In this document: one piece after another, positions 7,245 to 16,996 of the stretch | Layout of the letters: each line of letters opens with the position of its first letter | How positions within the stretch are numbered: position 1 is the first letter of the stretch | Assembly: GCA_008080735.1 (NCBI GenBank) | Contig: SHMW01000031.1 | Location: 1,293-40,422 of the forward strand | Source of the DNA: Promethearchaeota archaeon | GTDB taxonomy: Archaea; Asgardarchaeota; Lokiarchaeia; Sigyniarchaeales; SOKP01 | Length of the DNA stretch: 39,130 nt | Direction: 5' to 3' | Notes under the pieces: model-generated | The model's input: only the letters and a program-made list of their open reading frames with translations | Told to the model about the DNA's origin: nothing | Database searches by the model: none | Translations under genes and position numbers: made by a program

Positions 7245-7872
7245 AAAAGGAGTTTCTCATAGAGTTCTCAAGGATTTCTGATGGTTCTTCAAATTTAGTC
7301 ATACATTTATAGCAATATTTTGGTTTTGAATAATACTTTTCCCCACAATTAGGACATTTACTTATCGTCGATTTAGCTATTTCTCTCAAGTTTTCTAAGT
7401 GGGTTTCTTCTGTAGGTTCGGTCAATTTCCCTATACCATAAGATAAAGATATTGAAATCCCTATAATTATAATCCCCAAAATTAGAGTTTTCGTGAGTAA
7501 ATCCCACAACTGAGCATTAAAATAGATTGGAGTGTATCGTGAGCTGAAGACATAGAAAAAAAAGTTCAAAAAAAAGAATATCTTCAAGTTTGCTGTTGCA
7601 GCGGAGCGTGGTTCTTGATAAATTACGATTGGGATAAGTGAGATTCCAATCCAAACTCCTCCAATGAATAATAAACCAAAAATATCTATAAAATGAAGGT
7701 AATTTGCTAAAAATTGGATGATTTGTTGTCGCTCTGTCGTAATTCCACTGTCAAATTCTATCTGAAAATCATAGCGGAACCCAAAAATAAGTAAAGAAAG
7801 CAAACTAAACTGAATTATAAATATAATAATCTTACTTCCTACAAGTTTTTTAAATAATTTCTTAACCATCAA
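7243..7872 (-). CDS. Four-TM membrane protein with C-terminal zinc ribbon
   Basis: This 209-residue protein has hydrophobic segments near residues 14-33, 60-85, 96-112 and 127-148. A cytoplasmic-type linker and a zinc ribbon follow at about 174-191 (CPNCG ... CYKC). A short acidic/polar tail follows. Zinc-ribbon-tipped membrane proteins are common in Asgard and other archaea, but this family is unknown to me. The next gene upstream on the same strand (8035-8346) has the same plan in shorter form, so the two may be functionally linked. It converges with the KARI-like gene. Confidence 0.75.
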   Translation of the reverse strand: MMVKKLFKKLVGSKIIIFIIQFSLLSLLIFGFRYDFQIEFDSGITTERQQIIQFLANYLHFIDIFGLLFIGGVWIGISLIPIVIYQEPRSAATANLKIFFFLNFFFYVFSSRYTPIYFNAQLWDLLTKTLILGIIIIGISISLSYGIGKLTEPTEETHLENLREIAKSTISKCPNCGEKYYSKPKYCYKCMTKFEEPSEILENSMRNSF

Positions 7873-8034
7873 TTAATTAAAAATTTCGAAATCCAATAAA
7901 GATGATGAAGGATTTTTTTACAATTATAATAAAATAAAAGTTAATCCATAAAATCTAAATTCTAATTTTCAATAAAAAAACGTTTGAGAGAATTTCAAAT
8001 TCCAGAAGCGTATTATAAAAATAGATTAAATTCT

Positions 8035-8346
8035 CTAATTCAATTTGGTTCCACATTTTTTACAATATTTCGCATCCTCATCATTTACAAAATTACATTT
8101 ACTACAAAGATATTTTCTAATCCGCCTAATCTCCCCTTTTATATTAATGATTGATATTCCAAAAAATATTCCTAAAATTGGAATAAATATAAGAAGAAAA
8201 AATAGTTCAAGAGAAAATATTACGTGAGTAATTAAAACAAATATAATGATGAATATAGATAATAATAAAAATAGTTTTAATGAAAGATTAATGCTATCTC
8301 TTAGGTCTTTTATTGTTTCATTTTGGTTCAAACTAGAATGTTTCAT
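8035..8346 (-). CDS. Small two-TM membrane protein with zinc ribbon
   Basis: This 103-residue protein has two adjoining hydrophobic segments at about residues 22-46 and 47-68. A basic IKGEIRRIRKY stretch suits the cytoplasmic face, and it ends with a zinc ribbon CSKCNF...CKKCGTKL. Arrangement and size suggest a membrane-tethered metal-binding module of unknown role. It shares its architecture with the 7243-7872 gene on the same strand, 162 bases apart. No enzymatic motif is present. Confidence 0.7.
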   Translation of the reverse strand: MKHSSLNQNETIKDLRDSINLSLKLFLLLSIFIIIFVLITHVIFSLELFFLLIFIPILGIFFGISIINIKGEIRRIRKYLCSKCNFVNDEDAKYCKKCGTKLN

Positions 8347-8563
8347 TCTCTTTGTTTTAATTATTACTGAAAAATTACATTATTCTAATATAAACTTTAT
8401 CTCGAGATGATATTAACATATTTATATTTTAAATTTTATTTCCAATTTTCTTATAAACAAAAAAAGAACATTTAAAGACTAAATAGGCAACCAAATTCCT
8501 ATAATGATATGGCGGGAAATTCCGTTTTAGAAGGGTTTTAACCGTAAAATTTTTTAATTTTGC

Positions 8564-8572
8564 TATATATAA
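8564..8572 (+). promoter_or_regulatory. TATA box of rpoA1
   Basis: tatatataa preceded by an A/T-rich stretch matches an archaeal TATA element. Transcription starting near 8595 would give a leader of about 55-60 bases. In many archaea rpoB lies directly upstream and drives this operon; here rpoB is absent, so this promoter is needed. The rest of 8347-8652 shows no gene. Confidence 0.5.
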
Positions 8573-8608
8573 TCTCATACAGTGGAGAATTTATCAGCTG
8601 ATTTTTTT

Positions 8609-8656
8609 ATGTATTATAAACTTGAAAATAAAAATGAGGACGTATTCTTCTTATGA
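8609..8656 (+). other. Possible 15-codon upstream ORF overlapping the rpoA1 start
   Basis: ATG at 8609 opens a 15-codon frame (MYYKLENKNEDVFFL) whose TGA at 8654-8656 overlaps the rpoA1 ATG at 8653. It lies downstream of the predicted transcription start, so it would be in the leader. It has no clear Shine-Dalgarno and may be chance. Confidence 0.2.
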
Positions 8657-11600
8657 GTTATTCTTATTCACGTACAAAATTAATTGAAAAAATAAAATTC
8701 GGATTACTCAGTCCCGATGAGATCCGAAAAATGTCAGCAGCTAGAATTATCACGGCTGATACCTATGATGAGGATGGATTACCAATTCCTTCTGGATTAA
8801 TGGATCAAAGATTAGGCACGATTGAACCTGGTCAGAGATGCCAAACATGTGGAAACCTTGTTAGCAACTGTATGGGCCATTTCGGACATATTGAGCTTGC
8901 AAGGCCAGTTATCCATGTGGGCTACGCAAAGAAGGTGCTTAAGTGCTTGCGTTCCATCTGCCCTGAATGTTCCCGCTTAATGCTTTCTGACGAAGAGAGG
9001 GAAAAGCATCGTGAGGAGCAAATAAAACATCGTAAAATTTATCATGAGGGCGATGAGGACATCACCAAAATCGTATTCAAGAGTGCGCGAAAAAATAAAG
9101 TGTGTCCGTTCTGCGGTGCAAAAAAGAAAAAAATTATTCTTGAAAAACCTACTACTTTTTATGAAGAGGAAGAGGCGAAAGGTTCTCGACGATTAACTCC
9201 AATCGAAATTCGAGAGCGGTTAAAAAAAATGACTGATGCTGATCTCCGCATCTTGGGGATATCTCCTAAAAATGCGAGATTAGAATGGGTCATTTTTACT
9301 GTTTTACCGATTCCTCCCGTATGCGCACGGCCGTCCATTACGCTTGATAGCGGCATTCGATCGGAAGACGATCTTACCCATAAATTAGTAGATGTTATCA
9401 GAATTAATCAACGACTGCGTGAAAATATTGATGCTGGAGCACCTCATCTCATCGTTGAGGATCTATGGGAATTATTACAATATCATATCACTACTTATTT
9501 TGATAATCAAGTGTCCGGAATTCCACCGGCTCGGCATCGGTCAGGACGGGCACTTCGAACATTGACACAAAGATTAAAAGGGAAAGAAGGACGTTTCCGT
9601 AGCAATTTGAGTGGAAAACGTGTTGATTTTTCGGCGAGAAGTGTCATCTCTCCAAATCCACATATAAGCATTAATGAAGTGGGAGTTCCGAAGGATATCG
9701 CAAAAATCTTGACTATCCCTACAAACGTAAATGATTGGAATATTGAACAGATGAAACAATTGGTATTAAACGGACCAAATAGACATCCAGGTGCGAACTA
9801 TATCATTCGAAACGATAGACGTAGAATAGACCTACGATATGTTAAAAACAGGAAAATCATTGCTGACATGTTGGCACCAGGTTTCACAGTTGAGCGACAT
9901 CTTAATGATGGTGACTTGGTTCTTTTTAATCGTCAACCATCCCTCCATCGGATGTCTATTATGGCTCATGAAGTAAAAATTATGGACGGAAGAACCTTTA
10001 GGCTAAACCTTACTGTATGTTTAGAGGGTAATACTCCTATTATTACAGACGCAGGAAAAATTAAAATCAAACATTTAGTAAATAATTTTGAACAATTTAA
10101 ACTTCTATCTTCGACTTGGAAAAAGGAATTACCAAAAGATCCCACAAATATAAAGGTTATTCAGCAAGGGATTAAAGAAGCTCAGATAATTAATGCAGAA
10201 TTACATGAAGAGCCGATTAAAGGAAAGAGAATTATTACAGAGATGGGTCGTGTTTTAGAAACCACTTTGGATCATCCATTCTATACAGAGAAAGGAAAGA
10301 TTGCTGCAGGATTACTTTCTAAGGGAGATAGAGTCGCAGTTTATCCAATTGAAGTACCTGAAATAGAAGCAAATAAAGGAGAGATTATATTAACTCCAGA
10401 TGATATACTAAATCACGCGCCTCCAAACAGCTACACTTCATATTTGCTGAAAGAATTGAAAAACATAAAACTGCTTAACATTCCACAGACATCTAAAAAG
10501 CAAATTATACTAGCCTCATTAGTGGGACATCTAATGTCTGACGGGACATTATGGTGGGATGACGAAGGAGTTCATTTAACATTCCGGACTGGAGAAATTG
10601 AAGATATAGAACAAATTAAAGCTGCATTAGAATCAATCGGAATTAAGACTCCTAAGCCAAAATTAAAAAAATCTAGAGGAGACGAAATAACCACAGTTTC
10701 TGGAGATAAATTATATCCAAAAGGTAAAGGGTATATCATAGATATCAGAAAAAAACCAATCGCTATAGCCTTCCATGCTTTAGGAGTTCCTGTTGGTGAT
10801 AAGGTAACTCAAGAATTTCCAGTACCAAAATGGATTTTAAAGGGTTCAAAGATGGTTAAAAGAGCATTTCTTAGAGGTTATTTTGGGGGAGAATTATCCT
10901 CACCTCGATTACATACAAAATCTTCCAAAGTCATTAATCAACCCGTCTTTAAGATGTCAAAAATTGATGGATTATCTGCTCACGGATTTTTCGAAGATAT
11001 AAACACTCTCTTAAAAGAATTTGGAACAGAAGTCTCCTCCTATACAACTCAAGAAGGTAAAATTAGAAAAAAAGATGGTAAACGATCTACAACTTATGTA
11101 GCCAATATCATATCTAACGAGAAACAATTAATATCCTTTTATAAAAAGATTGGTTGTGAATTTTCAAACAATAAGGAAGTTTATTGTCGACTAATGGCCG
11201 AATATCTAACATTAAAACATTATACTCGAATGGACCAACAAGAAGTAAAAATGGAAGCAATAGATCTGAGAAAACAAGGACTAGCATTGGAACAGATTGT
11301 AAATAAATATAATGTTTCTCCGATCACGATTTCAAGGTGGGAAAGAGGAGTATATGATAAAGCTGGTTTACCTATAGATTTTCCTTCTTTTAATGAATGG
11401 CTCGATGAAAATACAAAAGGATTAAACGATGGATTGGTGTGGGATAAGATAAAATCAATTGAAAATATTACCCTCAATATAGCCTATGATGTTTCAATGG
11501 ACGGGAATTATGATAACTTCATTGCTAATCAATTTTTAACTGGAAATTGCCCTCCATACAATGCTGATTTTGACGGAGACGAGATGAATCTTCATGTCCC

Positions 11601-13128
11601 TCAGAGTGAGGAAGCCCGTACCGAAGCTGAATTATTACTAAAAGTTCAAGAACATATCTTATCCCCTCGTTTTGGTGGACCTATATTAGGAGGCATTCAA
11701 GATTTTATTTCCAGTGTGTTCCAATTTACTAGCAAAGAATCAATCTATAATCCAAAAGATACGTTAAAACTTCTTTATATGGGGAATGTATTTGATCAAA
11801 AACCTAATTTTGATATGAATGAGGTAGAACCAATACAAATCGATCCCGAACCAATGTATTCAGGAAAACAAATCTTTAGCACCCTACTTCCTGAAGATTT
11901 AAATATTCGAGTCCGTTCAAAATTTTGTAAGAAATGCTTTACAAAACCAGGACAAGAATGCAAAGAGGAAGATTGCGAATATGATGCCTATGTCCGAATA
12001 GTCAACGGAGAACTCCAGACAGGTACTATTGACGAAAATTCGTTTGGTGCGATGCAATCTAATAGTATATTACAAAGAATTATAAAAGATCACGGTAACG
12101 CGCGTGGAAGAGAATTTTTAGACAGCGCAACTCAGATGCTGCTATATGTCATCAGGCAAAATGGAATGACAATGGGGCTTGATGAGGTGTATGTAAAAGG
12201 GGAGGCTTTCGAAGAGATCCAAAAAGTCTTAAATGAATCAACGGAGGAATCTAAACGACTTATTAAAGCTTTTCGAGAAAATGACACAGATGTATTACAA
12301 AGAGCGCCTGGGCGTTCACTAAAAGAAACATTAGAATTACGTATCCGTCAAGTGCTTGCGGAAGCACGTAAGAAAGCAGAAGAGATCGCTGCCAATTATA
12401 TTGGGGATGAGGCCCATTCGGTTATCATGACCAAATCTGGTGCGCGTGGAAACATCTTAAACTTGGGTCAGATGTCTGCAGTTGTAGGGCAACAAGCAAT
12501 AAGAGGAGAAAGGATTAATCGAGGATATAGCTCTCGTACCTTACCACATTTTAAAGTTGATGACCTAACTCCTAGGGCACGAGGATTTGTTGAGCAATCA
12601 TATCGAAATGGATTGGATCCATCTGGATTCTTTTTCCATGCGATGGGAGGGCGAGAAGGTCTCGTAGATACTGCTGTACGTACATCTACATCAGGATATA
12701 TGCAACGTCGATTGGTTAATGCACTGCAAGATATGGTAATTGAAAATGACGGAACAGTACGCAATGCAGATAAAAATATTATTCAATTTGATTTCGGAGA
12801 TGATAATATTAATCCGCAGCACACGGATCATGGAGATGCGGTCAATCTTGACGTGCTTCTCTTGAAAGCCCAAACCTTGGATACAGAAGAAATTCAAGAA
12901 TCGTTAAAACAAGAAAAACAACGGAAGAAGGAAAAACCAAAATCCGTACCTTCTAAAGAAACACCAAAAATAGAATCGACTAAAGAAAAACAAAAGGAAG
13001 TAAAGGAAGCTCCTACTGAGGAGGAAATGCGCGCTGAATTCGAAAAAGAAACGGATAAAAATGCGGTTTGGCAAGGAAAGATCACCAAACAATATAAAGA
13101 ATGGCGTGAGGAAAAATATGGAATTTAA
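8653..13128 (+). CDS. rpoA1: DNA-directed RNA polymerase subunit A' with intein
   Basis: The primary product is 1491 residues: a 455-residue N-extein, a 510-residue intein and a C-extein, giving a spliced A' of about 981 residues. Near the N terminus are the clamp zinc ligands Cys63, Cys66, Cys73 and His76 (CQTCG...CMGHFGH) and a second CPFCG pair near 151. The catalytic NADFDGD is at 970-976 in the precursor. The bridge-helix region follows. The C terminus has a Lys/Glu-rich linker (about 1415-1460) before a final KQYKEWREEKYG helix, longer than most A' subunits. The start ATG has gagga about 14 bases upstream. It is followed after 18 bases by rpoA2. The protein is active only after splicing, because the intein splits the active-site region. 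Confidence 0.97.
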   Translation: MSYSYSRTKLIEKIKFGLLSPDEIRKMSAARIITADTYDEDGLPIPSGLMDQRLGTIEPGQRCQTCGNLVSNCMGHFGHIELARPVIHVGYAKKVLKCLRSICPECSRLMLSDEEREKHREEQIKHRKIYHEGDEDITKIVFKSARKNKVCPFCGAKKKKIILEKPTTFYEEEEAKGSRRLTPIEIRERLKKMTDADLRILGISPKNARLEWVIFTVLPIPPVCARPSITLDSGIRSEDDLTHKLVDVIRINQRLRENIDAGAPHLIVEDLWELLQYHITTYFDNQVSGIPPARHRSGRALRTLTQRLKGKEGRFRSNLSGKRVDFSARSVISPNPHISINEVGVPKDIAKILTIPTNVNDWNIEQMKQLVLNGPNRHPGANYIIRNDRRRIDLRYVKNRKIIADMLAPGFTVERHLNDGDLVLFNRQPSLHRMSIMAHEVKIMDGRTFRLNLTVCLEGNTPIITDAGKIKIKHLVNNFEQFKLLSSTWKKELPKDPTNIKVIQQGIKEAQIINAELHEEPIKGKRIITEMGRVLETTLDHPFYTEKGKIAAGLLSKGDRVAVYPIEVPEIEANKGEIILTPDDILNHAPPNSYTSYLLKELKNIKLLNIPQTSKKQIILASLVGHLMSDGTLWWDDEGVHLTFRTGEIEDIEQIKAALESIGIKTPKPKLKKSRGDEITTVSGDKLYPKGKGYIIDIRKKPIAIAFHALGVPVGDKVTQEFPVPKWILKGSKMVKRAFLRGYFGGELSSPRLHTKSSKVINQPVFKMSKIDGLSAHGFFEDINTLLKEFGTEVSSYTTQEGKIRKKDGKRSTTYVANIISNEKQLISFYKKIGCEFSNNKEVYCRLMAEYLTLKHYTRMDQQEVKMEAIDLRKQGLALEQIVNKYNVSPITISRWERGVYDKAGLPIDFPSFNEWLDENTKGLNDGLVWDKIKSIENITLNIAYDVSMDGNYDNFIANQFLTGNCPPYNADFDGDEMNLHVPQSEEARTEAELLLKVQEHILSPRFGGPILGGIQDFISSVFQFTSKESIYNPKDTLKLLYMGNVFDQKPNFDMNEVEPIQIDPEPMYSGKQIFSTLLPEDLNIRVRSKFCKKCFTKPGQECKEEDCEYDAYVRIVNGELQTGTIDENSFGAMQSNSILQRIIKDHGNARGREFLDSATQMLLYVIRQNGMTMGLDEVYVKGEAFEEIQKVLNESTEESKRLIKAFRENDTDVLQRAPGRSLKETLELRIRQVLAEARKKAEEIAANYIGDEAHSVIMTKSGARGNILNLGQMSAVVGQQAIRGERINRGYSSRTLPHFKVDDLTPRARGFVEQSYRNGLDPSGFFFHAMGGREGLVDTAVRTSTSGYMQRRLVNALQDMVIENDGTVRNADKNIIQFDFGDDNINPQHTDHGDAVNLDVLLLKAQTLDTEEIQESLKQEKQRKKEKPKSVPSKETPKIESTKEKQKEVKEAPTEEEMRAEFEKETDKNAVWQGKITKQYKEWREEKYGI
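10018..11547 (+). mobile_element. Intein with LAGLIDADG-type endonuclease domain in RpoA'
   Basis: The insertion separates NLTV from CPPYNADFDGD, so removing it restores a standard RpoA' sequence. Intein residue 1 is Cys (CLEGNTPI, block A). Block B is TTLDHPF (about 82-88). LAGLIDADG-like motif 1 is LVGHLMSDG (168-176) and motif 2 is LRGYFGGE (285-292), each with its acidic residue. An additional helix-turn-helix lies at about 411-443 (EQIVNKYNVSPITISRW). Block F is AYDVSMDGNYDNF. Block G ends FLTGN with Cys as +1 residue. The penultimate residue is Gly rather than the usual His, which is tolerated in some inteins. It looks intact for both splicing and homing. Confidence 0.92.
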
Positions 13129-13146
13129 ACGGAGGTATCAAGAAAA

Positions 13147-14340
13147 ATGACAAAAGTAACTCCAGAATTGTTAGAAGAAAGTTTAGAGGAATTGCATGAA
13201 GATGGAATCCCAAAGGACTTAATTGATGATATTCGTGAACGATTAAGTGAAGTAGAGTTGGAAGAGGAGCAACTGGAATATTTACTCAATAAAGTGTATA
13301 TTAATTATAATAATGCAGTAGTAGAAGCATCAGAACCCGTTGGAACCATCGCTGCTCAATCAATTGGCGAGCCCGGAACACAGATGACTTTACGTACGTT
13401 CCACTACGCAGGAGTAGAGGAGTTTTCTGTAACTCAAGGATTACCACGACTTATCGAGATTGTGGATGCACGTCGATTTCCAAGTACTCCGAACATGACA
13501 ATCTATCTCACCGAAGAGTATCGGGAGGAGGAAAAAGAAGCAATTAAAGTTCATAACCGTATCGAACAAATCCGTATCGAACAAATTACGCATGACGTCG
13601 ATTTGGATTTCGTAGATTGGAATATTGTTATCAATTTAATCCCAGAAATCTGCGAGAGAAAAGGAATTGATATTGACGAAATTCCCGAAGTATTGAAACG
13701 CTATAAGAAAAAAGGCACTATTAAACGAGAAGGGAGTTCAATCATCATCGACCCAGGGATCGAAGATTTGCAAAAATTACAAAAATTACGAGAAAAGATT
13801 CTTAAAAAGGTTGTAAAAGGTGTACGAGGAATTAAGAGAGGATTATTAACCCCCTCAGAAGATAATAGTGAGTGGATCATCAAAACCGAAGGGACTAATC
13901 TATCAGGTGTTGTTCAGATTGAAGGTGTGGATGCCGCACGGACGGTGTCCAATCATCTACACGAGGTAGAAAAATTATTTGGTATTGAGGCTGCGAGAAA
14001 CTTAATTATTAATGAAGCCAAATCTGTGCTGGAACAACAAGGATTGGATGTTGATTTGCGTCATCTTCTGATTCTTGCTGACTTAATGTGTAGCACAGGG
14101 ACAATCCAATCTATCGGCCGACACGGGATCTCTGGTTCAAAAACCAGTGTATTCGCGAGAGCCGCGTTTGAAGTCACTGTCAATCAATTGCTTGATGCGG
14201 GAATATATGGAGAAGAAGAGCGACTGTTAGGAATCCCAGAAAATGTAATCGTGGGACAAGTATGCCCAATCGGAACGGGACGAGTTGAGATCCAGTTCGA
14301 TATTGACAAGAATTTAGAATTGATTAAAAATAGGCAATAA
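13147..14340 (+). CDS. rpoA2: DNA-directed RNA polymerase subunit A''
   Basis: This 397-residue C-terminal part of the largest RNA polymerase subunit is encoded separately, as usual in archaea. The conserved [22 protein letters not shown] and FHYAGVEE trigger-loop-region motifs are at about residues 60-95, and [13 protein letters not shown] follows. The C-terminal [16 protein letters not shown] and [16 protein letters not shown] blocks are present. A perfect GGAGG at 13131-13135 drives translation. It sits 18 bases after rpoA1 and is intein-free. A T8 run follows the stop. Confidence 0.97.
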   Translation: MTKVTPELLEESLEELHEDGIPKDLIDDIRERLSEVELEEEQLEYLLNKVYINYNNAVVEASEPVGTIAAQSIGEPGTQMTLRTFHYAGVEEFSVTQGLPRLIEIVDARRFPSTPNMTIYLTEEYREEEKEAIKVHNRIEQIRIEQITHDVDLDFVDWNIVINLIPEICERKGIDIDEIPEVLKRYKKKGTIKREGSSIIIDPGIEDLQKLQKLREKILKKVVKGVRGIKRGLLTPSEDNSEWIIKTEGTNLSGVVQIEGVDAARTVSNHLHEVEKLFGIEAARNLIINEAKSVLEQQGLDVDLRHLLILADLMCSTGTIQSIGRHGISGSKTSVFARAAFEVTVNQLLDAGIYGEEERLLGIPENVIVGQVCPIGTGRVEIQFDIDKNLELIKNRQ

Positions 14341-14365
14341 CATAAAAAATTTTAATAACAAAACA

Positions 14366-14373
14366 TTTTTTTT
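14366..14373 (+). terminator. T tract after rpoA2
   Basis: An eight-T run lies 26 bases beyond the rpoA2 stop and before rpl30e. It could end or attenuate the rpoA transcript, although rpl30e and nusA usually continue the operon. Confidence 0.3.
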
Positions 14374-14415
14374 ACTTACTTTAGTAATTCTAATAAACAT
14401 ACATGTGATTTAGTT

Positions 14416-14784
14416 ATGGCAAAGAGAAAGAAGTCGCAAGAACTTGATTTATCGCGGAAAAAGAAAAAAGTCTTCGATATTGATACAAATATAAAGGTTG
14501 CTCTTAAGACGGGAGAAGTTGTGAGGGGAAAGAATCTCGTTTTGAGAAATTTACGCACCAATCCGTTTAAAATGATTATTGTGGCAAATAATTGCCCATA
14601 TGAATTGATGAGTGAACTGAAACATTATAACTCGTTATCGGACAGCGAAATATATATCCATAAATATAAAGGCTCTAGTTGGGATCTCGGATTAGCATGC
14701 GGAGAGCCCTACATGATTTCTATACTAGGAATTTATAATTATGGCGACAGCGATCTTGAAAGTTTAAAAAACAAAGGTAATTAA
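14416..14784 (+). CDS. rpl30e: Ribosomal protein L30e (eL30)
   Basis: This 122-residue protein has an L7Ae/L30e-type fold. The core contains DTNIKVALKTGEVVRGKN, then IIVANNCPYE, then YKGSSWDLGLACGEPYMISILGI, matching eL30. The first 20 residues form a Lys/Arg-rich extension (MAKRKKSQELDLSRKKKK) not usual for the family. Position between rpoA2 and nusA is the conserved archaeal order. It binds 23S rRNA in the large subunit. Confidence 0.9.
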   Translation: MAKRKKSQELDLSRKKKKVFDIDTNIKVALKTGEVVRGKNLVLRNLRTNPFKMIIVANNCPYELMSELKHYNSLSDSEIYIHKYKGSSWDLGLACGEPYMISILGIYNYGDSDLESLKNKGN

Positions 14785-14816
14785 AATAAATCAGATATTT
14801 ATTAAATGAAATTATT

Positions 14817-15311
14817 ATGAAATCAGAACTAAACAAAAATATTAAGTTAGACAGACAATCCTTAGAACTCATCTCTCTTTTTAACAACATCTCCGGCGCT
14901 GTTATTAAGGACTGTATACTTTACAACACTCCCCAATATTCGGATGATGAAGTGATCATTTTTCTCGTAAAAAAGGATGACGTGGGAAAAGCAATTGGTA
15001 AGAATGGTGAGCATGTGAAAGATTTGACCTCAAAACTTAATAAGAAAATAGATGTAATACCATATTCTGACCATCTAGAGAGATTTATTAAATATATTTT
15101 AAACACGACGAAGAACTCAATTCGGGTCAAGAATATCGAGATCAAGGAAGGACGGAACGAAAAACGCACGGTAATCATTACGGTTAGACCGCAAGATCGT
15201 GGAAAAGCGATAGGAAAAGACGGGACGATGATAAAGAAGGTGAAAATGCTGGTAACACGCCATTTCGATGTAGACAATGTAATCATTGATACACGCCCAT
15301 TGAATAACTAA
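14817..15311 (+). CDS. nusA: NusA-like KH-domain transcription factor
   Basis: This 164-residue archaeal NusA has two KH domains and lacks the S1 and N-terminal domains of bacterial NusA. The KH GXXG loops are visible in GKAIGKNGEHVKDL (about 56-69) and GKAIGKDGTMIKKVK (about 127-141). It follows rpl30e by 32 bases, as in the canonical archaeal cluster. It is thought to bind RNA during transcription or rRNA synthesis. Length is normal. Confidence 0.93.
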   Translation: MKSELNKNIKLDRQSLELISLFNNISGAVIKDCILYNTPQYSDDEVIIFLVKKDDVGKAIGKNGEHVKDLTSKLNKKIDVIPYSDHLERFIKYILNTTKNSIRVKNIEIKEGRNEKRTVIITVRPQDRGKAIGKDGTMIKKVKMLVTRHFDVDNVIIDTRPLNN

Positions 15312-15564
15312 AATACTCCTTATTAAGACAAGCTTACTTTCTTTGCCTATCATAAAGATTGAATATGTCTGGGGTATTTTCAATATTATGCAGACCATAT
15401 CAACTGGATTCTTTTATCCTTATCTTCAATTTTATTGAAAAACCTATCAGCTCTATTGTTTTTTCATAAGAAACCCTTAATAAATCATATATTTCAATAG
15501 AAGAAGCTTGAAATTCGTATTTTATGAAAAAATTCAGTTTTTATTTTCACAAATTAGGCTCTAG

Positions 15565-16869
15565 TTATAATGCTAGACTTCCACTTGTAACTAATTCATG
15601 ATGTATTTTAAAAGTGAGAAAAAAAAACTCTCCTTTTTGATGTTTAGGAAAGCTTTCTAAATTATAATGGATTTCACTAAATCTTAATCTATTCCCATTT
15701 CGTAAAATAACAACTGAAACCACTTTAGAAGATGCTCTTCTAGTTTCATGATATAAGCGTCTCACATCCTTCCACGGAATATATGTGAATTCTTTTAATT
15801 TACGATAACAAAATCCCTTTGAATTGATGATAATAATATATCTGTAAAAAATAAACATAAAAGAAGGAAGCGTGAAGAAAAGGATGGAAAGAATAATATA
15901 CCAAATGATAATAAATCCAACATTTTTCATGCCCAAGCTCAGAAAGATGAGGAAGATCATCAAGGCACCTAAAAACCAAAAATTTAACATTAATATCGTA
16001 AGGCTGCGATGAGGTTTACCAGAAAAGATTAAAGATTCTCCTTTATAATATGAATCCTCTAAATCTTGAAAAAAATTATATGATTTACGATTGAAATCTC
16101 CTCTCTTGTAGTCTCTATAAACTTCTGCTAAGTCTTTTGGCATTTGTGGATGTTTCCATTTTTTTTGTGTTTCTTTCCTGAACGCCTTATAGTATGAATT
16201 AAAGCATTCTATTACTATGAATTTTAGTTTATCATCTTGAGATCGATCAAATTCGCCAAATTCTTTCAATTTAAAATTAAACGGGTCTATCTCAAAAAAG
16301 TTGCCATCATTAAAATTAATTTTAACGATATTACTGCGAAGTATACCTCCAAATCTTAAGTAATAAACTGAAGGGACTTCTGCTAATTTTAAATCTTCCC
16401 AAGTATATTCTTTTGGGGAATCCCCCCGATCTTTCAGAATAATCCCTTCAGCTCCATAAATTAGGAAAGCTTCTCGTCTTTCCCACATGGATAAAATAAA
16501 AAAGAGTAAACTAAATATTCCAAAGGTGATGATGGGGAGAAAAAATGCGATTAAATCCGACGCTCCTAATAAGAGTGCGATCAATATTCCCAGAAAAAGG
16601 AAAATCCCCGAGAGAATAAGGTAAATTGAACTCAGAGTAGTACTAAATGGCATAACGATGATCTTTTTATTTGTAATCGCATCATTTATATCATTTTTAT
16701 CTTTTATGCTATGAAAATTATAGTCTTGTTCTTTATAGTTATCATATGTTTCCAAATATCTTTCAGCAAACATAAATTTTATGGAATATTTTATGGTGGA
16801 AAATATTTGATCGTAAAATAAAATTAGAAGTAATGCTTTATTTAAAAAAATTAAGTCTATTTGATTCAC
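15565..16869 (-). CDS. Membrane protein with two TM-hairpin + bPH-like repeats
   Basis: I do not recognise this 434-residue protein as a named family. It looks like an internal duplication: a two-TM hairpin (about 80-128) followed by a beta-rich domain with a YTWEDLKLAEV strand, then a second hairpin (about 290-345) followed by a similar domain with YIPWKDVRRLY. A hydrophobic strand, W(E/K)D and hydrophobic pattern after a TM hairpin is typical of bacterial/archaeal PH-like (bPH) domains. The two soluble domains would face the same side. The true start may be the internal Met at residue 33 (16773), which removes a hydrophobic N terminus. It sits on the minus strand inside the conserved nusA-rps12 neighbourhood, so it probably inserted there. 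Confidence 0.7.
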   Translation of the reverse strand: MNQIDLIFLNKALLLILFYDQIFSTIKYSIKFMFAERYLETYDNYKEQDYNFHSIKDKNDINDAITNKKIIVMPFSTTLSSIYLILSGIFLFLGILIALLLGASDLIAFFLPIITFGIFSLLFFILSMWERREAFLIYGAEGIILKDRGDSPKEYTWEDLKLAEVPSVYYLRFGGILRSNIVKINFNDGNFFEIDPFNFKLKEFGEFDRSQDDKLKFIVIECFNSYYKAFRKETQKKWKHPQMPKDLAEVYRDYKRGDFNRKSYNFFQDLEDSYYKGESLIFSGKPHRSLTILMLNFWFLGALMIFLIFLSLGMKNVGFIIIWYIILSILFFTLPSFMFIFYRYIIIINSKGFCYRKLKEFTYIPWKDVRRLYHETRRASSKVVSVVILRNGNRLRFSEIHYNLESFPKHQKGEFFFLTFKIHHELVTSGSLAL

Positions 16870-16996
16870 CTACTCTTACGATGCTATAACTAAGGTGGAT
16901 TGGATTAAACCTAAAATTTTAAGTTAGAAGAATAATTACATCTATTTGTTATAATTATCTATCTAAAATTATCATAGTATTTTTAATCGATGTAAA

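Noticed and set aside
7901..7910. gatgatga, resembling a C box of a C/D sRNA
   Set aside because: No CTGA D box follows at a suitable distance and no terminal stem is seen.
12468..13092. Several minus-strand open frames under rpoA1
   Set aside because: They are antisense shadows of a long, well-conserved coding region, with no homology or start signals.
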